64,000 nt of DNA from Tenrec ecaudatus. Taxonomy: Eukaryota; Chordata; Mammalia; Afrosoricida; Tenrecidae. This document shows positions 21,664 to 32,985 of the stretch, piece after piece (positions within the stretch are counted from its first letter, which is position 1; the number at the start of each line of letters is the position of its first letter). The stretch lies in contig NC_134535.1 in the NCBI RefSeq assembly GCF_050624435.1, positions 70,986,494 through 71,050,493 on the forward strand, in the 5' to 3' direction. A program made the translations under genes and the position numbers. The notes below the pieces were generated by a model. It worked only from the letters and a program-made list of their open reading frames with translations. It ran no database searches and was not told where the DNA came from.

Positions 21664-22622
21664 TGTTGTCGAAAAAGGTACATACAATGAAGAAATCTGT
21701 AGACTTTCAAAATCCTGTCATGGGATTGCTGACTTTGTTTCTTGAACGAGGCCAAATTTTCAAAAGGTGTGTGTGCTTCTTTATTTCAAATTTTGTAGTA
21801 GAATAATCAACAATTACCAATTACCAATTTACACATTTGATTTACTGAAGATACTGGTCATGTTTTGCAAGTCCATCACTAGTTTTGATGGCTGAATAAA
21901 TTTGAATAATAATTGTACTGATTGGATTTCCTTGAATCATATATATATACTCCTATCACCAGCAGCATTATACTTCAAGGTACATCTTGAAACATCCTTT
22001 CAAGAGATAAACACAAAGCCATTCCTCTTGGTTTTATAATTCCTAGCATATTAAACCCTATGATTTTCTGATTCACAATAGATAAGCCCCGTTGATTTAA
22101 GCTCCTTAATGCTTAGAATATCAATTTTATGCATTTATTTCATTTTTTTAATCTTCAAATTTTCCTATAGTCATGCTTCATACATTGAAAATTCCAACTA
22201 TTAATTGATATTTGTTGCAGTTAATTCCCATTTTAAGTTGTGCTCCATCAGCAAATTAAAGTTCTGAATATTTTACTCCCAAAGGCTCTACTCCATCCAT
22301 CATTACAAACTAGTGCACTTTGAGATTGCTCTTCCGCCATCATATTTGGAATATCTTTGAAACCGAGGAGCTCATCAACAATGTTTTGTTTCTTTTCAAT
22401 GTCTGATAATGTTGTGAATTTGTCCGTAGTATTTTTCTGTCATTAATTCTTCAGAAGTGGACAGCCTCTTCCTGCTTCTTCTGCTGTTAGTCTGGAAGTT
22501 CTGCTGAAGGCTGCTCACAGTCATTGGGTGTTCCTGCTTGCATTTGAGAACTAGTGACATAACTCCCAGTCTCGCCACAATAAACAAGTCACCAAGGTAG
22601 GAGAAATTGACAGAAAGGGGTG
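21664..22622 (-). mobile_element. RTE LINE copy, endonuclease region and 5' UTR (continues 20119-21356)
   Basis: Antisense to the endonuclease coding part (AATTTGAATAATAATTGTAC corresponds to the IIQI-AP block; CATTCCTCTTGGTTTTATAA to the NGV-FI block) and then to the 5' UTR, ending near CAAGTCACCAAGGTAGGAG...TTGACAG. No frame survives. Confidence 0.82.
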
Positions 22623-22627
22623 TCATG

Positions 22628-23020
22628 AAATAGGAACATGTTTGTTTTCACTGTTCTTGTTGTTTGTTTTTTGTTATTTGGGGGAAAGTGTGCAGAAATA
22701 ATTCAATGCTTCACATATAGTTTGAGTTGTGACATTAGTTGCAATCCTCGCAATGTAATGGCACTTCCCCACTTCCTCCTTCTGTTTCCAATTTCCTTTC
22801 TTCCTCTGTCCTATCACTTCCTGCCATCTGCGCCTCATTCCCTGGCAAATTCTGCCCATTTGGTTTGATATGGCTTATTATTCTAAGAACTGTGTATTTC
22901 CCATGAATTCTTGTTTTATTTATGGTTGATGATCACCTACATATGGCTTGTCTGAAGACTGACCTATGGAGGAAAGGCACATGTGTAAACTGTTTATTAA
23001 AAATAAGATTTTTTTTTTTG
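22628..23020 (-). mobile_element. Old L1 3' UTR fragment (probable)
   Basis: Resembles the segment at 11540-11980: GTTGCAATCCTCGCAATGTA, followed by a pyrimidine-rich stretch with CCTTTCTTCC, then GGCAAATTCTGCCCATTTGG. A T run at 23009-23019 ends it. Family call from general pattern only. Confidence 0.5.
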
Positions 23021-23027
23021 AGGAACT

Positions 23028-24243
23028 CGAGTGCCAATCCATCACAACCCTTTGCAAAACAGAATGAAACATGCCAGGTCTCAAACATCCTTACAATTGT
23101 TCCTATGCGTGAACCTGTTGTGGCAGTCATGGTGTCAGGCCACCTCAATACCTACCTTCCTCTTTTCCACTGCCCCCCTCTTCTTTACCAAGGATCAGGT
23201 CTTTCTCCAGACTGGCCTCCCCTAACAATATGCCCAGAGTATGTAAGAGGAAGTCTCACTACTAAACCTTGTCTCTAAATCTCTTCCCTAAAGATCACTC
23301 TGGCTGTACTTCCCTCTGTTTCCCCCTTTAGCAGTTTATTGTTACTTTCAATATTTGTCCCCAGCACTACAATTCAAATGCATCAATTCAGCTTTGCTCT
23401 TCTTTCTTCATTGTTCAGTTTTCACATGCATAAGAGGCAATAGAAAATATCATGGTTTGGGTCAGGTGTACATTAGTCCTCAGAGTAACACCCTAGCTTT
23501 TCAGTACTCTAAAAAGGCCTTGGGAAGCAAATTTAGCTAATGCAACTCACCTTTTGATCTCTTGACTGCTGCATGCATAAGCATTGGTTGCGGCTCCACA
23601 CAAGACACTATTCTTGACGACTTCAACATTTTCTCCATTTGTCATGATATACAAATCAGTTAAGTCTGAGGATTTGGGTTTTCTTTCCATTGACTGTCAT
23701 ATTGAAGGCTGCAATCCTTGGTCTTTATCAGCAAGTGCTTGAAGTTCTCATTTTTGTATCATCTGCATATCACAGCTGATTAATAAGCCTTCTTCCAATC
23801 CTGATCCCCCCCCCCATTTTCTTTTGTAATCCAGCTTCTCTGATCATTTGCTCAGCATACAGAGTGAATATGTTGGTAACATATAACCCTGACACACACC
23901 TTTCTTCATTTTATATTCTGCAATATTCTCTTTTTCTGTTTGCACAACTGCTTCTTCATCTGTGTACAGATTTCTTCAGGAGCGCAATGCAGTTTTCTGG
24001 AATTCCCAGTCTTCTCAAGGCCATCTAGTTTGTTATGCACATGAGTGATTGCCTTGGTAAGGAGACAATTCCCTCTGAAGTGGACACCTGGTTCTTTCTT
24101 TGTTGTACATTTTCCATTGGGAAGTTCCACTGAAACCTGTGCCCTTTGGATAACCCTGCTGGCATTTGAAATATCAGTAACATAAATTGCAACATCACAA
24201 CAATACACAAGACACCATAGTATGACAAACTGACAGATAATCG
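23028..24243 (-). mobile_element. RTE internal-deletion derivative: 5' UTR fused to RT 3' half
   Basis: In + orientation: RTE tail complement (23028-23140), C-terminal block (TTTCACATGCATAAGAGGCA at about 23423), IALGKS block, catalytic region (about 23750, ATCATCTGCATATC) and the YLFNLYAEQ segment (GCTCAGCATACAGAG). Near 24055 it switches directly to the 5' UTR complement (CTCTGAAGTGGACACCTGG ... CAGTAACATAAATTGCAACATCACAACA ... AACTGACAG). Endonuclease and the first half of RT are absent. A C run is at 23807-23815. Confidence 0.78.
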
Positions 24244-25157
24244 TGGAGAATAGGAGTTATATCATAGAAAAAGAAATAGTATATCCCATGTGTATTTTTT
24301 GAAAATTATACTAGTTATAAATATATTAGAGTATAGCTAGAAAGAACTTATCTTAGTTAAGTAACTTGTCAAAAACAGACAGACACATTTTTATCAGCTT
24401 TGGTTAGTGCAGATCAAGATTGAATAATGTAACTTTCATCTGAAGATGAATTTTGACCTCCAACTTTTCTCTAATGCTAATCCATGCATTTTTATGAATG
24501 ATTATAGGCCTTTTAAAAATCCATTAAATAGAGAGAATAGAGATTGGGTTAAGTACTGTGAAAAGGGGACACACTCACAAAGAACTCAATCTGCTTTTAT
24601 GTAGACGTTTGATGACTTAAAGGTTGTACAGCATCTGATTTGACTCCCCTTTTCATAATTGAGTATTTCTTTAGATGAGTTTTAGTGAGAGGAAGAGAAC
24701 TTCTACTACCAAATTAACCTCCTACTACAAGGACTGAAAATTTCAGATAATTGCTTTCCTAGGTACTCCTGCAACTGAGGGTAAAGTACTCATTCCGGGC
24801 TCAAATGATCAGCTGCCCATTTCCTTGACATGTAATAAGGAACTAAGGAAGCGCAGGACTCCGGAGGAAGTCCGCAGTAGTATTGTCTATAGCACTGTTA
24901 AATCCTGATTCTGGGGCACTGATGGCAGAGGCCCACGGCTGAGGATCATCTTTGAGAGGCAAAGGAATTAGCGGTGATGGTCATCAAATGCATTGTCCTT
25001 AGACACAGGAACAGTATCCTTTATGAACTGTCACTGCCACATCATTGGGGGATGGCCTTGTACGTTAACAAAAGCCCCTTAGCAATTCATTTAGAAACAT
25101 TCTATGCCAGGGAGGTGGTGAATCACATATTTGCTCCTAGAGTTTGATTCCACCACT
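24244..25157. other. Unassigned, no gene seen
   Basis: About 900 bases with no element named. No frame of interest. Confidence 0.45.
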
Positions 25158-25496
25158 TGCCTGTCAGTTTGTCACACTGGGTTTTCTTGTGTGTGGCTGT
25201 GATGCTGGAAGCTGGTCTTCAAATGCCAGTAGGGCCACCCACGGTGAACAGTGTTCAGCAGAGCTTCCAGACTGAGACAGACTATGTAGAAGAAAGAGGC
25301 TGTCCACTTTGGGGGAACTTCACGGGCAGTGAAACAAGGAAGGCCTCTGAGAAGGTTCACTGACACGGAGGCTGTAACAATGGAGCTCCAGCCAAGAACC
25401 ATTGTGAGGTTCGTACAGGACAGAGCAGTGCTTCCCTCTGCTTTTCTTCGGGTCACTATGAGGTGCAACCCCCTGGATGACACCTAACAACAGCAG
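25158..25496 (+). mobile_element. Short RTE derivative: 5' UTR joined directly to 3' tail
   Basis: Only about 340 bases long. 25158-25350 is the RTE 5' UTR (GCCTGTCAGTTTGTC, GCTGTGATGCTGGAAGC, CAGAGCTTCCAGACTGAGAC). From about 25352 it is the last 140 bases of RTE (CACTGACACGGAGGCTGTAA, then CAGAGCAGTG, ending GGATGACACCTAACAACAGC). All coding sequence between is missing. Such a unit would be a SINE-like non-autonomous passenger of RTE, though a simple genomic deletion is possible. Confidence 0.78.
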
Positions 25497-25555
25497 TCTG
25501 TGTCTTTGGTTTGGTTTGGTTCTAACTTGCTTCTTAAGCATTATTTGCGATACTA

Positions 25556-25800
25556 GGGAACACTCAAACCAAGAGGACTCATCTTCCAGCACTGTGCCGT
25601 ATGATGTTTTGTTGTAATCTCTAAGGCTTCCGTTGGCTTGTAATTGCCAGACCGTTCTTGTCTGATTCTTAACTCTCCATGTATACCTGTCTACTATGAA
25701 TGACCCTTCTGATACTTGAAATATCAGTGGCATAATTCCACTCTCATAGTCATATCCACCGTATTATGACAAGCTGTCAGGCAGATGATGGTTCTTTCTA
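25556..25800 (-). mobile_element. RTE 5' UTR fragment, inverted relative to its neighbour
   Basis: In + orientation ACTCATCTTCCAGCACTGTG (complement of the leader before the start region) runs to ATACTTGAAATATCAGTGGC, then TATTATGACAAGCTGTCAGG, the complement of the RTE 5' terminus. No tail present. It faces the element at 25158-25496. Confidence 0.75.
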
Positions 25801-25987
25801 TTAACCAGAGTCAATTTCTGCTGCTTCCCATATGACTTATAGAGATTAATAAGTACTGAGCTTTTACTCCGGTGCTATGAACATAAGCAAATAATATCAT
25901 AGAAAGCACTTGCTATAAGGAAGAGACATAAGCTAACTGAATCACAGGCTGGAAATATTTTCCAGTTTTCCAGTATTATATTCTCAA

Positions 25988-26150
25988 TGCCATCAAGTCT
26001 GTGATGGCTCAAAGCAAACTGCACAGGGTTTCAGAGGCTTTGTAAATCTCAATGGCAGCACACAGTCTCATCGCACTCCCAAAGAGCAGCGGGTGGGTTG
26101 GAATCACTGACCTTTCCGTTACCAGTCCAACGCTTACCTGGCAGCACCAC
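25988..26150 (-). mobile_element. AfroSINE, diverged
   Basis: Complement of AfroSINE: GCACAGGGTTTCAGAGGCTTTG, then GGTTGGAATCACTGACCTTTC, then AGTCCAACGCTTACCTGGCAGCACCAC, i.e. the box B and box A region of the tRNA head at the right end. Confidence 0.75.
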
Positions 26151-28379
26151 TTTATGTTATGAAATGGGATTTGGAGATGTTTTGGTTTTCATATCATCTC
26201 TGAGGTTTATTTACTACATGGTTTTCACACACGTTAAACTCTTCTGCCCACATATCCTCATCCATGTTCTTGACATATGCGCCAAGCATAATGTACCCAT
26301 ATCTTAGGGGTTTTGAGGTTGTTTTGAGATGTAATTGGATTTGGACATAGATAGGTTGCAGTATAACTCACAATATACATTTAGTTGTAAATATTTTTTA
26401 CAATTATTATTATCATGACTGCAAGGACAGCTATGAGTATCCTATTAATGCCTACTTTATACATTGTGGTGATAATCCAGGACAATAAAGAAATCGTTCT
26501 ACTTCAAAGTGAAGCAGAAATTCAGAGCTGGGTAAGACAATGGGAGCCCAAGTGCCTATGTAAAGCGTAGCTCCTGGGAAGAGCTGAGCTGGAGATTTGG
26601 AAAGTCAGCCATCAGAAATGCAATTGTATCCTCATGATAAATTTCCTCTTAAATATTGTAAAGAGAAATGGCTTCTGATGGGAATCAATGTTTTGGAGAA
26701 ATTATTTACTGGACAACAGCTAGTGTTGCTACATTTTCAAGGAATGATTTATAGTTCTGTACTCCCAATCTTGGCTGACATATTGTGTATGTGTGTGTGT
26801 GTGCGTGTGTGTGTGCGTGTGTGTGTGTATGGAAGAATAAACTATATGCTTACCCTTCCACAGTCGATTGTGCTGACTGTTGCTATACATCAAGTAATGA
26901 CACTACATAGAGATTTAATATAGTCATTTAGGGCTAAAATTAAATTCCATCCAAGGCAAATACTATGGTCAGAGATAGAAACTAGCAAGGAATGAAATCT
27001 GTCATCACTGGGGACACATTTACTAGTGTGCTCTTTTGCAGTTTGTTAATGGAATTTCTAAAAGGGAGAAAGGAATGAAGTATATGTGACTCAGCATTTA
27101 AAACACCTAAACCGCAAATATTTCCTGGGTAAATTTCATAAGAAGAAAAAATAATCACTAAAATAAAGAGGTAAGTGTATCTGTTTCATTTCTTCATTTG
27201 CACTCTGAATAAAATGAAGCTGTATTATCATATTAAAAGGGAAGATCCATGATAAAATCAGGTGGCATAACATTAGAGGTTACAGAAATATGAGAAGTAC
27301 AAATGTAATAAATTTATATAAAAACAGCATATTACTTATTGTAATGTATCACTTAAACTGCTAAATGAACTGTTGATTATGCACATATATAATTTTAGAA
27401 AAGTAATACTACCAGAAATATATTTGTATTTTTCTGACTTCCTATTTGGAAATTCAAGATGTTCCCATGAATTCATTTTTAAAATAAGCTTCCTTAATTT
27501 TAAGAATAAGAAGACCAAAGGAGTAAAATGAAATTACTGGGTATAATATGAATATTCATTCATATTTCAAAGTAGTCAACATATATTTATTTATCATTTT
27601 AATGAGGCAGATTTCAGTTTATGGAGAGTATGTGTATAACAGAATTGAACAATGCTCCATAAAGATTTCAAAGTTGTTTTATTCATTTTGGAATTAAATG
27701 GTAGCCAAGGCTTTCTTCCCAGATGCCTCTGAGTAAATTTGAGCCTATGTCTCCAGGTACGCTTTCAATTTTTTGCTTAGTTGGGGAACATGGTATCTAT
27801 TTGTATCATCCAGAGATTCTGTACATTGATATAATTTGTTACGAAAATGAAAACATTTAAAAAACAGTTTTTAGGTCATGCTCGTTTTTCACATGGCTCC
27901 CTGTGCAGACATAGTGCGGCTCAAACAGTCTTTGATGGCAGAGTGACAGCCATGACAGCACAGTTTTGGGAGGCAGAGAGCATCTCTAAATCACTGTGTG
28001 CAGTTAATCTGAAATACAGGTAAATAGGAATACTCAAGTTGGCATGAAATATTTATAAAACGCAAGTCTTTTTCCATTAAAAATTAATTCATAAGTAGAA
28101 TCTGACATAAAATATAAGTAACAAGAAAAAGCAGGTGGTGATGTGAATTATTTATTAATTAATTTGTTAAAATTACTAAGATGGTTAAGTAGGTTCTTTA
28201 CCTGATGATCCACATAGAACTTTTACAAGAGTAAAGAACCCTCTTTAACGGCTGGGAAACCTCCTTTGCGGAGGTTTACATATCCTCCTAAGGTCACAGG
28301 ATTGACAAAATGCAGAATTAGATTCAAATGAATTCTTCATAAGAGGCTCGGCAGAAATACTGCTATCAACTTTTAGAAG
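26151..28379. other. Unassigned AT-rich region with one GT microsatellite
   Basis: About 2.2 kb in which I recognise no transposon or gene. The 108-codon + strand frame at 26597-26923 runs through the GT repeat and is not credible. The sequence may be old unique DNA. Confidence 0.5.
26785..26830. repeat. (GT)n microsatellite with GC interruptions
   Basis: About 46 bases of GT with two GCGT interruptions. Confidence 0.95.
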
Positions 28380-28880
28380 CATTTATTAAACAAACATACA
28401 AAAATGCAAAGCTACATTTGTCTTGACATTACCCCTTTCTTGGTCTATACACTTCTGAGGTCAGGGTCCCATCTCTGTACCCTTTCTGTGAAGAATTCTG
28501 TGCTTTTCTAATTATACTACAAAAGTTGACTGCATCCGTAAGAGATTCAAATCATGAGCCTATCCTCTTAAATGATCTTTGAGTTTGGGAACAAAAAATA
28601 ATCAGAGGGGCACAAGTAGGGCTGTAGAATCAGTGGGGTAAAGTTTTCCAGCAAAATTCTCATACAACAACCTTCCTGATCAAGTATATGGTGATGAGGG
28701 GAGGGAGGAGAAAACATGGCTGTTTTCTCACCAGTGCAGTTTTCAATTTTCTTAAAAATCTTTCTAAAGAAGCCCCATGAAAGTCTTTGATTCTTCAAGA
28801 AACCTGAAAAGACTACTCCTTGGAACAACCACGATAACTTGCTCATCATTTCTTACGCGACTTCTCTGCCTTGGATTTAG
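28380..28880 (-). pseudogene. Mariner-like transposase remnant, C-terminal part
   Basis: Remnant of a mariner-type transposase on the minus strand. The frame 28568-28849 contains NFTPLILQPYLCPSDYFLFP, matching the mariner H-PYSPDL-PSDYFLFP block that carries the last catalytic Asp (here P-S-D retained). Further along the minus strand, near 28500-28430, FFTERVQRWDPDLRSVY resembles the FF-EG...RWDKCI end of the family. Internal stops are present and no inverted ends are identified. A different mariner lineage from the copy at 8747. Confidence 0.62.
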
Positions 28881-28941
28881 CTAGCCCAGTAGCTTCCCTA
28901 GGTAGCTCTTGTTTTGATTGAGCCCTCTTTGAGAAGGCACC

Positions 28942-29482
28942 TGTGTTAGTCCGGGTAGACTAGAGAATCCATAGAGGCTAATATATGTATAGGAAGAGGT
29001 TTATATAAAGATCAATTGAACATTGAGAAAACAGCCCAGCCCAGTCCAGATCAAGTCTATAAGTCCAATATTAGCCCAAATGTCTGATACAAACCCAGAG
29101 AGTCCTCTCCATACACATGGAACACATGCAATGACACCTAATACAGGAAGATCACAGGCCAGTGGGTGGAAGTCTTTTGGATCCAGGGGTGTTGTAAGCA
29201 TCTCAGTGCTGGCAGGGATCTCCATGTGACTCCTTGAGTTCCCAGGGCAAGGAGTCTATCAGCATAGTGCCAGGTGTCTTGTCAGTGGAGCATCTCCCAG
29301 GGAGTGAGATGAAAGAGACAGTGTCTCCTGCCTCCAAAGAGGAAACACCAATATTTCCCAGAATTCTCAGGATAAGGCCATGATCACACAGAGTCGTCAC
29401 TGACTACAACCTGATTGACAGATTAGACTCCACGACTGCAATCTTAATCCTCTCAAGTCCTAAATTGATACCAGCTACAACA
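28942..29482 (+). mobile_element. LTR-like element, near full length
   Basis: Begins TGTGTTAGTCCGGGTAGACT, contains CCCAGCCCAGTCCAGATC, TGATACAAACCCAGAGAGTC, AGGCCAGTGGGTGGAAGTC and CCCAGAATTCTC, and ends near ACCAGCTACAACA. It is the forward-oriented reference for the five copies in the window. The frames at 29001-29229 and 29203-29400 fall inside it and are not genes. Confidence 0.68.
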
Positions 29483-29790
29483 CCCTCAGGAGACTGGGAG
29501 AAATCTAATGGTGAAATCAGTTGTCTTCAGTAACCACTAATCACCAGGGCACATTTAAGCAAGTTTGCTTGGAATAAAGCCATGTATCTATAAACTAGAG
29601 CCCTAGTAGCAATGCTTTTTTACTTAAATGGGTACATGGAACTGACGCTCGAAATTAATGACAAAATCTATAGATAGAAGACCAAAAAATTGCTGGATTC
29701 ACATGTGTTCCTAAATAAATAAATAAATAAATAAACACAGAATTGTCACCAATCTTTAAACTTTCCCTAAAACTATTTGTACACCACAAT
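29483..29790. other. Unassigned, with a short (AAAT)n tract
   Basis: Nothing recognised apart from AAAT repeats at about 29714-29737. Confidence 0.5.
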
Positions 29791-32700
29791 GCTGTCGTTA
29801 TTGTTATGTGCCATCTGGTCAGTTCTGACTCAGAGTGACACTATGCACAACAGAGCAAAGAGAGACATACTCACAATTTTTCTCATGTCTGAGCCAATCA
29901 TTGCAGCCACTGTGTCAATCCATCATGTTGAAGGCGTTCCTCCTCCTCTGTTCTACAAAGCATGATGTCCTTTTCCAGGGACTGGTCTGTCCTGACAATA
30001 TGTCCAAAGCACATGGCACTTAGTCTTGCAATCTTTGCTCTAAGGAGCATTCTGGCCGTACTTCTTCCAAGACAGATTTGTTGGTTATTCTGGATGTCCA
30101 CAATACTTTCAATATTCTTGGCCAGCATCATAACTGTATCAATTCTTCCTCAGTCTTTGGAATTTAATGTTCAAATTTCTCTTGCTTTTAAGGTGATTAA
30201 AAATACTAGGGCTTCATTCAGGTGCCCTATAATCTTCAAAGTAACATCCTTGCATTGTAACACTTTAAAGAGAACTTGTGCAGTAGATTTACCCAATGCA
30301 ATGCATAATTTAATTTCTTGACTGCTATTTCCAAGAACATTGATTGTGGCTCCAAGCAAAATGATATAATTGACAACTTCAGTCTTTTTCCACTGGTCAT
30401 GAGGTTGCCTATTAGTCCAGTTGTGAGGATTGTGGTTTTCTTTGCATTGAGTTGTAATCCATCCTGAATACAACAATGCTTGTTCTTTATCAGCAATTGT
30501 TTCAAGTTTTCCTCACTTTGAGAAACTGGGGATGTGTCATCTACACATTGACAGTTATTAATAAGCTTCTACTTATCTTGATATAGCACTCTTTTTCATA
30601 TAATACATCTCAGATTATTTGCTCAGCATAAAGATTGATTAGGTATGAAGAGAAGATACAACTCTGATGCCAACTTTATTTTAAATAACGCAGTATCTCC
30701 TTATTCTTTTGCAAAACTACCTCTTAGTCCATGTACAGGTTCCAAGTGAGCACAATTAAATGTTCTTATTTCTCATCCTTTTCATAGTGTGTTAACACAG
30801 TCAAACACATTTGCACAGTCAGAAAAAAACACAAGTAAACACAATTCTGGTATTCTCTGCTTTCAGCTAAGATTCATCTGACATCTGCTCTGAATTTCTG
30901 ATAGCTTCATTTCAATATATTGCTACAACCATTGTTGGATGATCATCAAAATTTTACTTGCACGTGATATCAATTAGACTGTTGTATAATTTAAGCATCC
31001 TGCACACCACTTTTCTTTGTAATAGGTACAAATATGTAGCTCTTTCACTGAGTTGGTCAAGTAGCTGTCTTCCAAATTTCTTGACTTAAATTATGGAGAT
31101 ATTCCTGTGCTGCATCAGCTTGTTGAAATGTTTGGATTGGTAGTCCATCAATTCCTGGAGCCTTGCTTTCAGCTGATACCCTCGGAGCAGCTTTTACTTC
31201 TTCCTTCAGTATTTGGTTTGTCCATATGCTGCCTCTACAAACCGTTGCATGGCAACTATTCCTTTTGGGTTCTGTATCGTCTTTCCATCTTCTCTTGATG
31301 CTTCCTGCATCACTCAATATCTTGCCCACAGAATATTTCAATACTACAGCTTGAGGTTTGATTTTTTTAATTCATTTTATTCTGTTAAAAATGTGTTGGG
31401 AGTGTTCTTCTTTCTGGTTTTCTAACTCTAAATCGTTGTACATTTCATTATAATATTTTACTTTGTCTCATTGAGATACCTTTGGAAAATTTCTTTCAAC
31501 TGTTGAGCTATATCATTTCTTCCATTAGTCTTATCTACTCAATGATTAAGAGCAAGTTTCAAAGTCTCTTCTGACATCCATGTTATTTTCTTTCCTTTCT
31601 TTTCGCTGCTTCTTTGCCTTCTCCATAAACGATGTTCTTGATGTCCTCCTCAGCTCCTCGGCTCCTCATCATTACCGTTCAGTCTCTCAAATACGTTCTT
31701 GTGTTGTTGTTCTTCTTCTTGAGATGTTCTCAAAATTCAGACGGAATAAACTTAAGGTCATGATTTGGTTATCGGGGATTTTTGTTAATTTTATTCAACT
31801 TCAACCCCAACTTACATATGTGCAATTTCTATCACCATCCCCGGGCCTAGACTGAGCTCCTCATATTGCGCTTGGCCATAGTCTCTTTCCACAGATGTAG
31901 ACTTCTTGGTTTCCCATGTGGGGAAGTTCCGCTGTCTAGTAGTCATTTTGGTTGTTGAAGACGATATTTAAGATGAAGAAGTCATTGGTCTGCAAAACTA
32001 TGTCACTCAGTCTCCAGATTCTTTTCTATCAGGAAGGCCATACTATTCTTTCCTCTTTGTTTCCAACTTTTGCATTTCAATCCCCAATTACTATCAATGT
32101 ATCTCGAGAAATTCAAAGGTGAAGACTCACAAAATTTTTCAACTTCTTAATCACTAGCTTTACTTGTTGGTACAATAATTTGAATAATAACTATATTGAC
32201 TAGATTTTTCTTGTATTTGGATAAATATAATCCATCATAGGTAATATTGGGTTCAAGAAATATCTTAAAATATCCTTTTTGACAATTAATACAATGTGCT
32301 TTTCTTCTTGAATCAGTTATTTAGAACAGATAAACCATCTGATTTTCTGACTTAAAATGGCCAATGCCAGTACATTTCAACTCACTATAGCCTAGAATAT
32401 TGATCATTACATGTTCAATTTCATTTTTTTAATTTTTTCCCATTTTCCAAGTTCCATTTATTGACTGATGTTTGCCGCTGTTTCTTCTGATGCATTTACT
32501 CCTGCAGGCCTTATGCCATCCACCTCATTATGGCCAACTCTACTTGGAGAAGGTTGTTCTTTCTCAGTCGTATTTTGAGTGCCTTCTGATCTGAGGGGCT
32601 CAATTTATGACACTATCTCTGATAGTGTTCTACTGCTATTCATGAGGTTTTTCAGGACCTGACAATGCTTCAATGTCATCCTCAAGGTTTTCAGTGGCTA

Positions 32701-32829
32701 ATTTCTCATAAATGGACAGCATTTTCCTGCTTGATAGTCTAATCTTAGTGACTTTGCTGGTTTTGAAATAACTTCCAGCATCACAGCAACACACAAGTCA
32801 CCTCCTGGGAGAAATGGACAAACAGTAGT
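29791..32829 (-). mobile_element. RTE (BovB-type) LINE, nearly complete, inactive
   Basis: Most complete RTE in the window, about 3.04 kb, close to the 3.2 kb typical of the clade. Order in + orientation: 3' tail (29791-29860), C-terminal block, catalytic region, RT fingers (about 31140), linker, endonuclease (about 31900-32450) and 5' UTR ending in GCATCACAGCAACACACAAG (32778-32797). The 3' tail has the GTTATGTGCCATCTGGTCAG form shared with AfroSINE. Coding blocks survive only in short frames. Confidence 0.9.
29898..32500 (-). pseudogene. RTE endonuclease-reverse transcriptase pseudogene
   Basis: Broken ORF of an APE-type endonuclease plus reverse transcriptase, which nicks target DNA and primes cDNA synthesis there. 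From the N-terminal side (high coordinates): endonuclease blocks near 32350-31950, RT entry KAPGIDGLPIQTF at about 31180-31140, then the catalytic motif near 30532-30547, where the expected YADDT reads CVDDT (both Asp codons kept). After it come the QLNAKKTTILTTG and VNYIILLGATIN segments (about 30440-30330) and the C-terminal FGHIVRTDQSLEKDIM (about 30020-29970). The pieces lie in three frames with stops between them, so no protein can be made. Confidence 0.85.
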
Positions 32830-32927
32830 GGCAGACCACATTAGATGCATGTAACAGCATACAGGGTAATCCACCACAGTTCCTCAGTGAGCACATGCGC
32901 TCATTTCGACTTCAGAGACTGAGCCTT

Positions 32928-32985
32928 GTTGTTGCTCTTAGGGGCCACCAGTCAACTCTACGCAAAACAGAATAAAGCATTGTCT
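32928..32985 (-). mobile_element. RTE/AfroSINE 3' tail fragment
   Basis: TTGTTGTTGCTCTTAGGGGC, then ACGCAAAACAGAATAAAGCA, the complement of the last 60 bases of an RTE tail. Confidence 0.6.

Noticed and set aside
22922..23278. 118-codon plus-strand frame
   Set aside because: Spans the end of an old L1 and the complement of an RTE tail. It is antisense to the RTE coding strand.
26597..26923. 108-codon plus-strand frame
   Set aside because: It runs through a (GT)n microsatellite, seen as a Val-Cys-Val-Arg run, and has no family.
29791..32829. Active full-length RTE
   Set aside because: Coding blocks lie in different frames with stops between them, although the two catalytic Asp codons remain.
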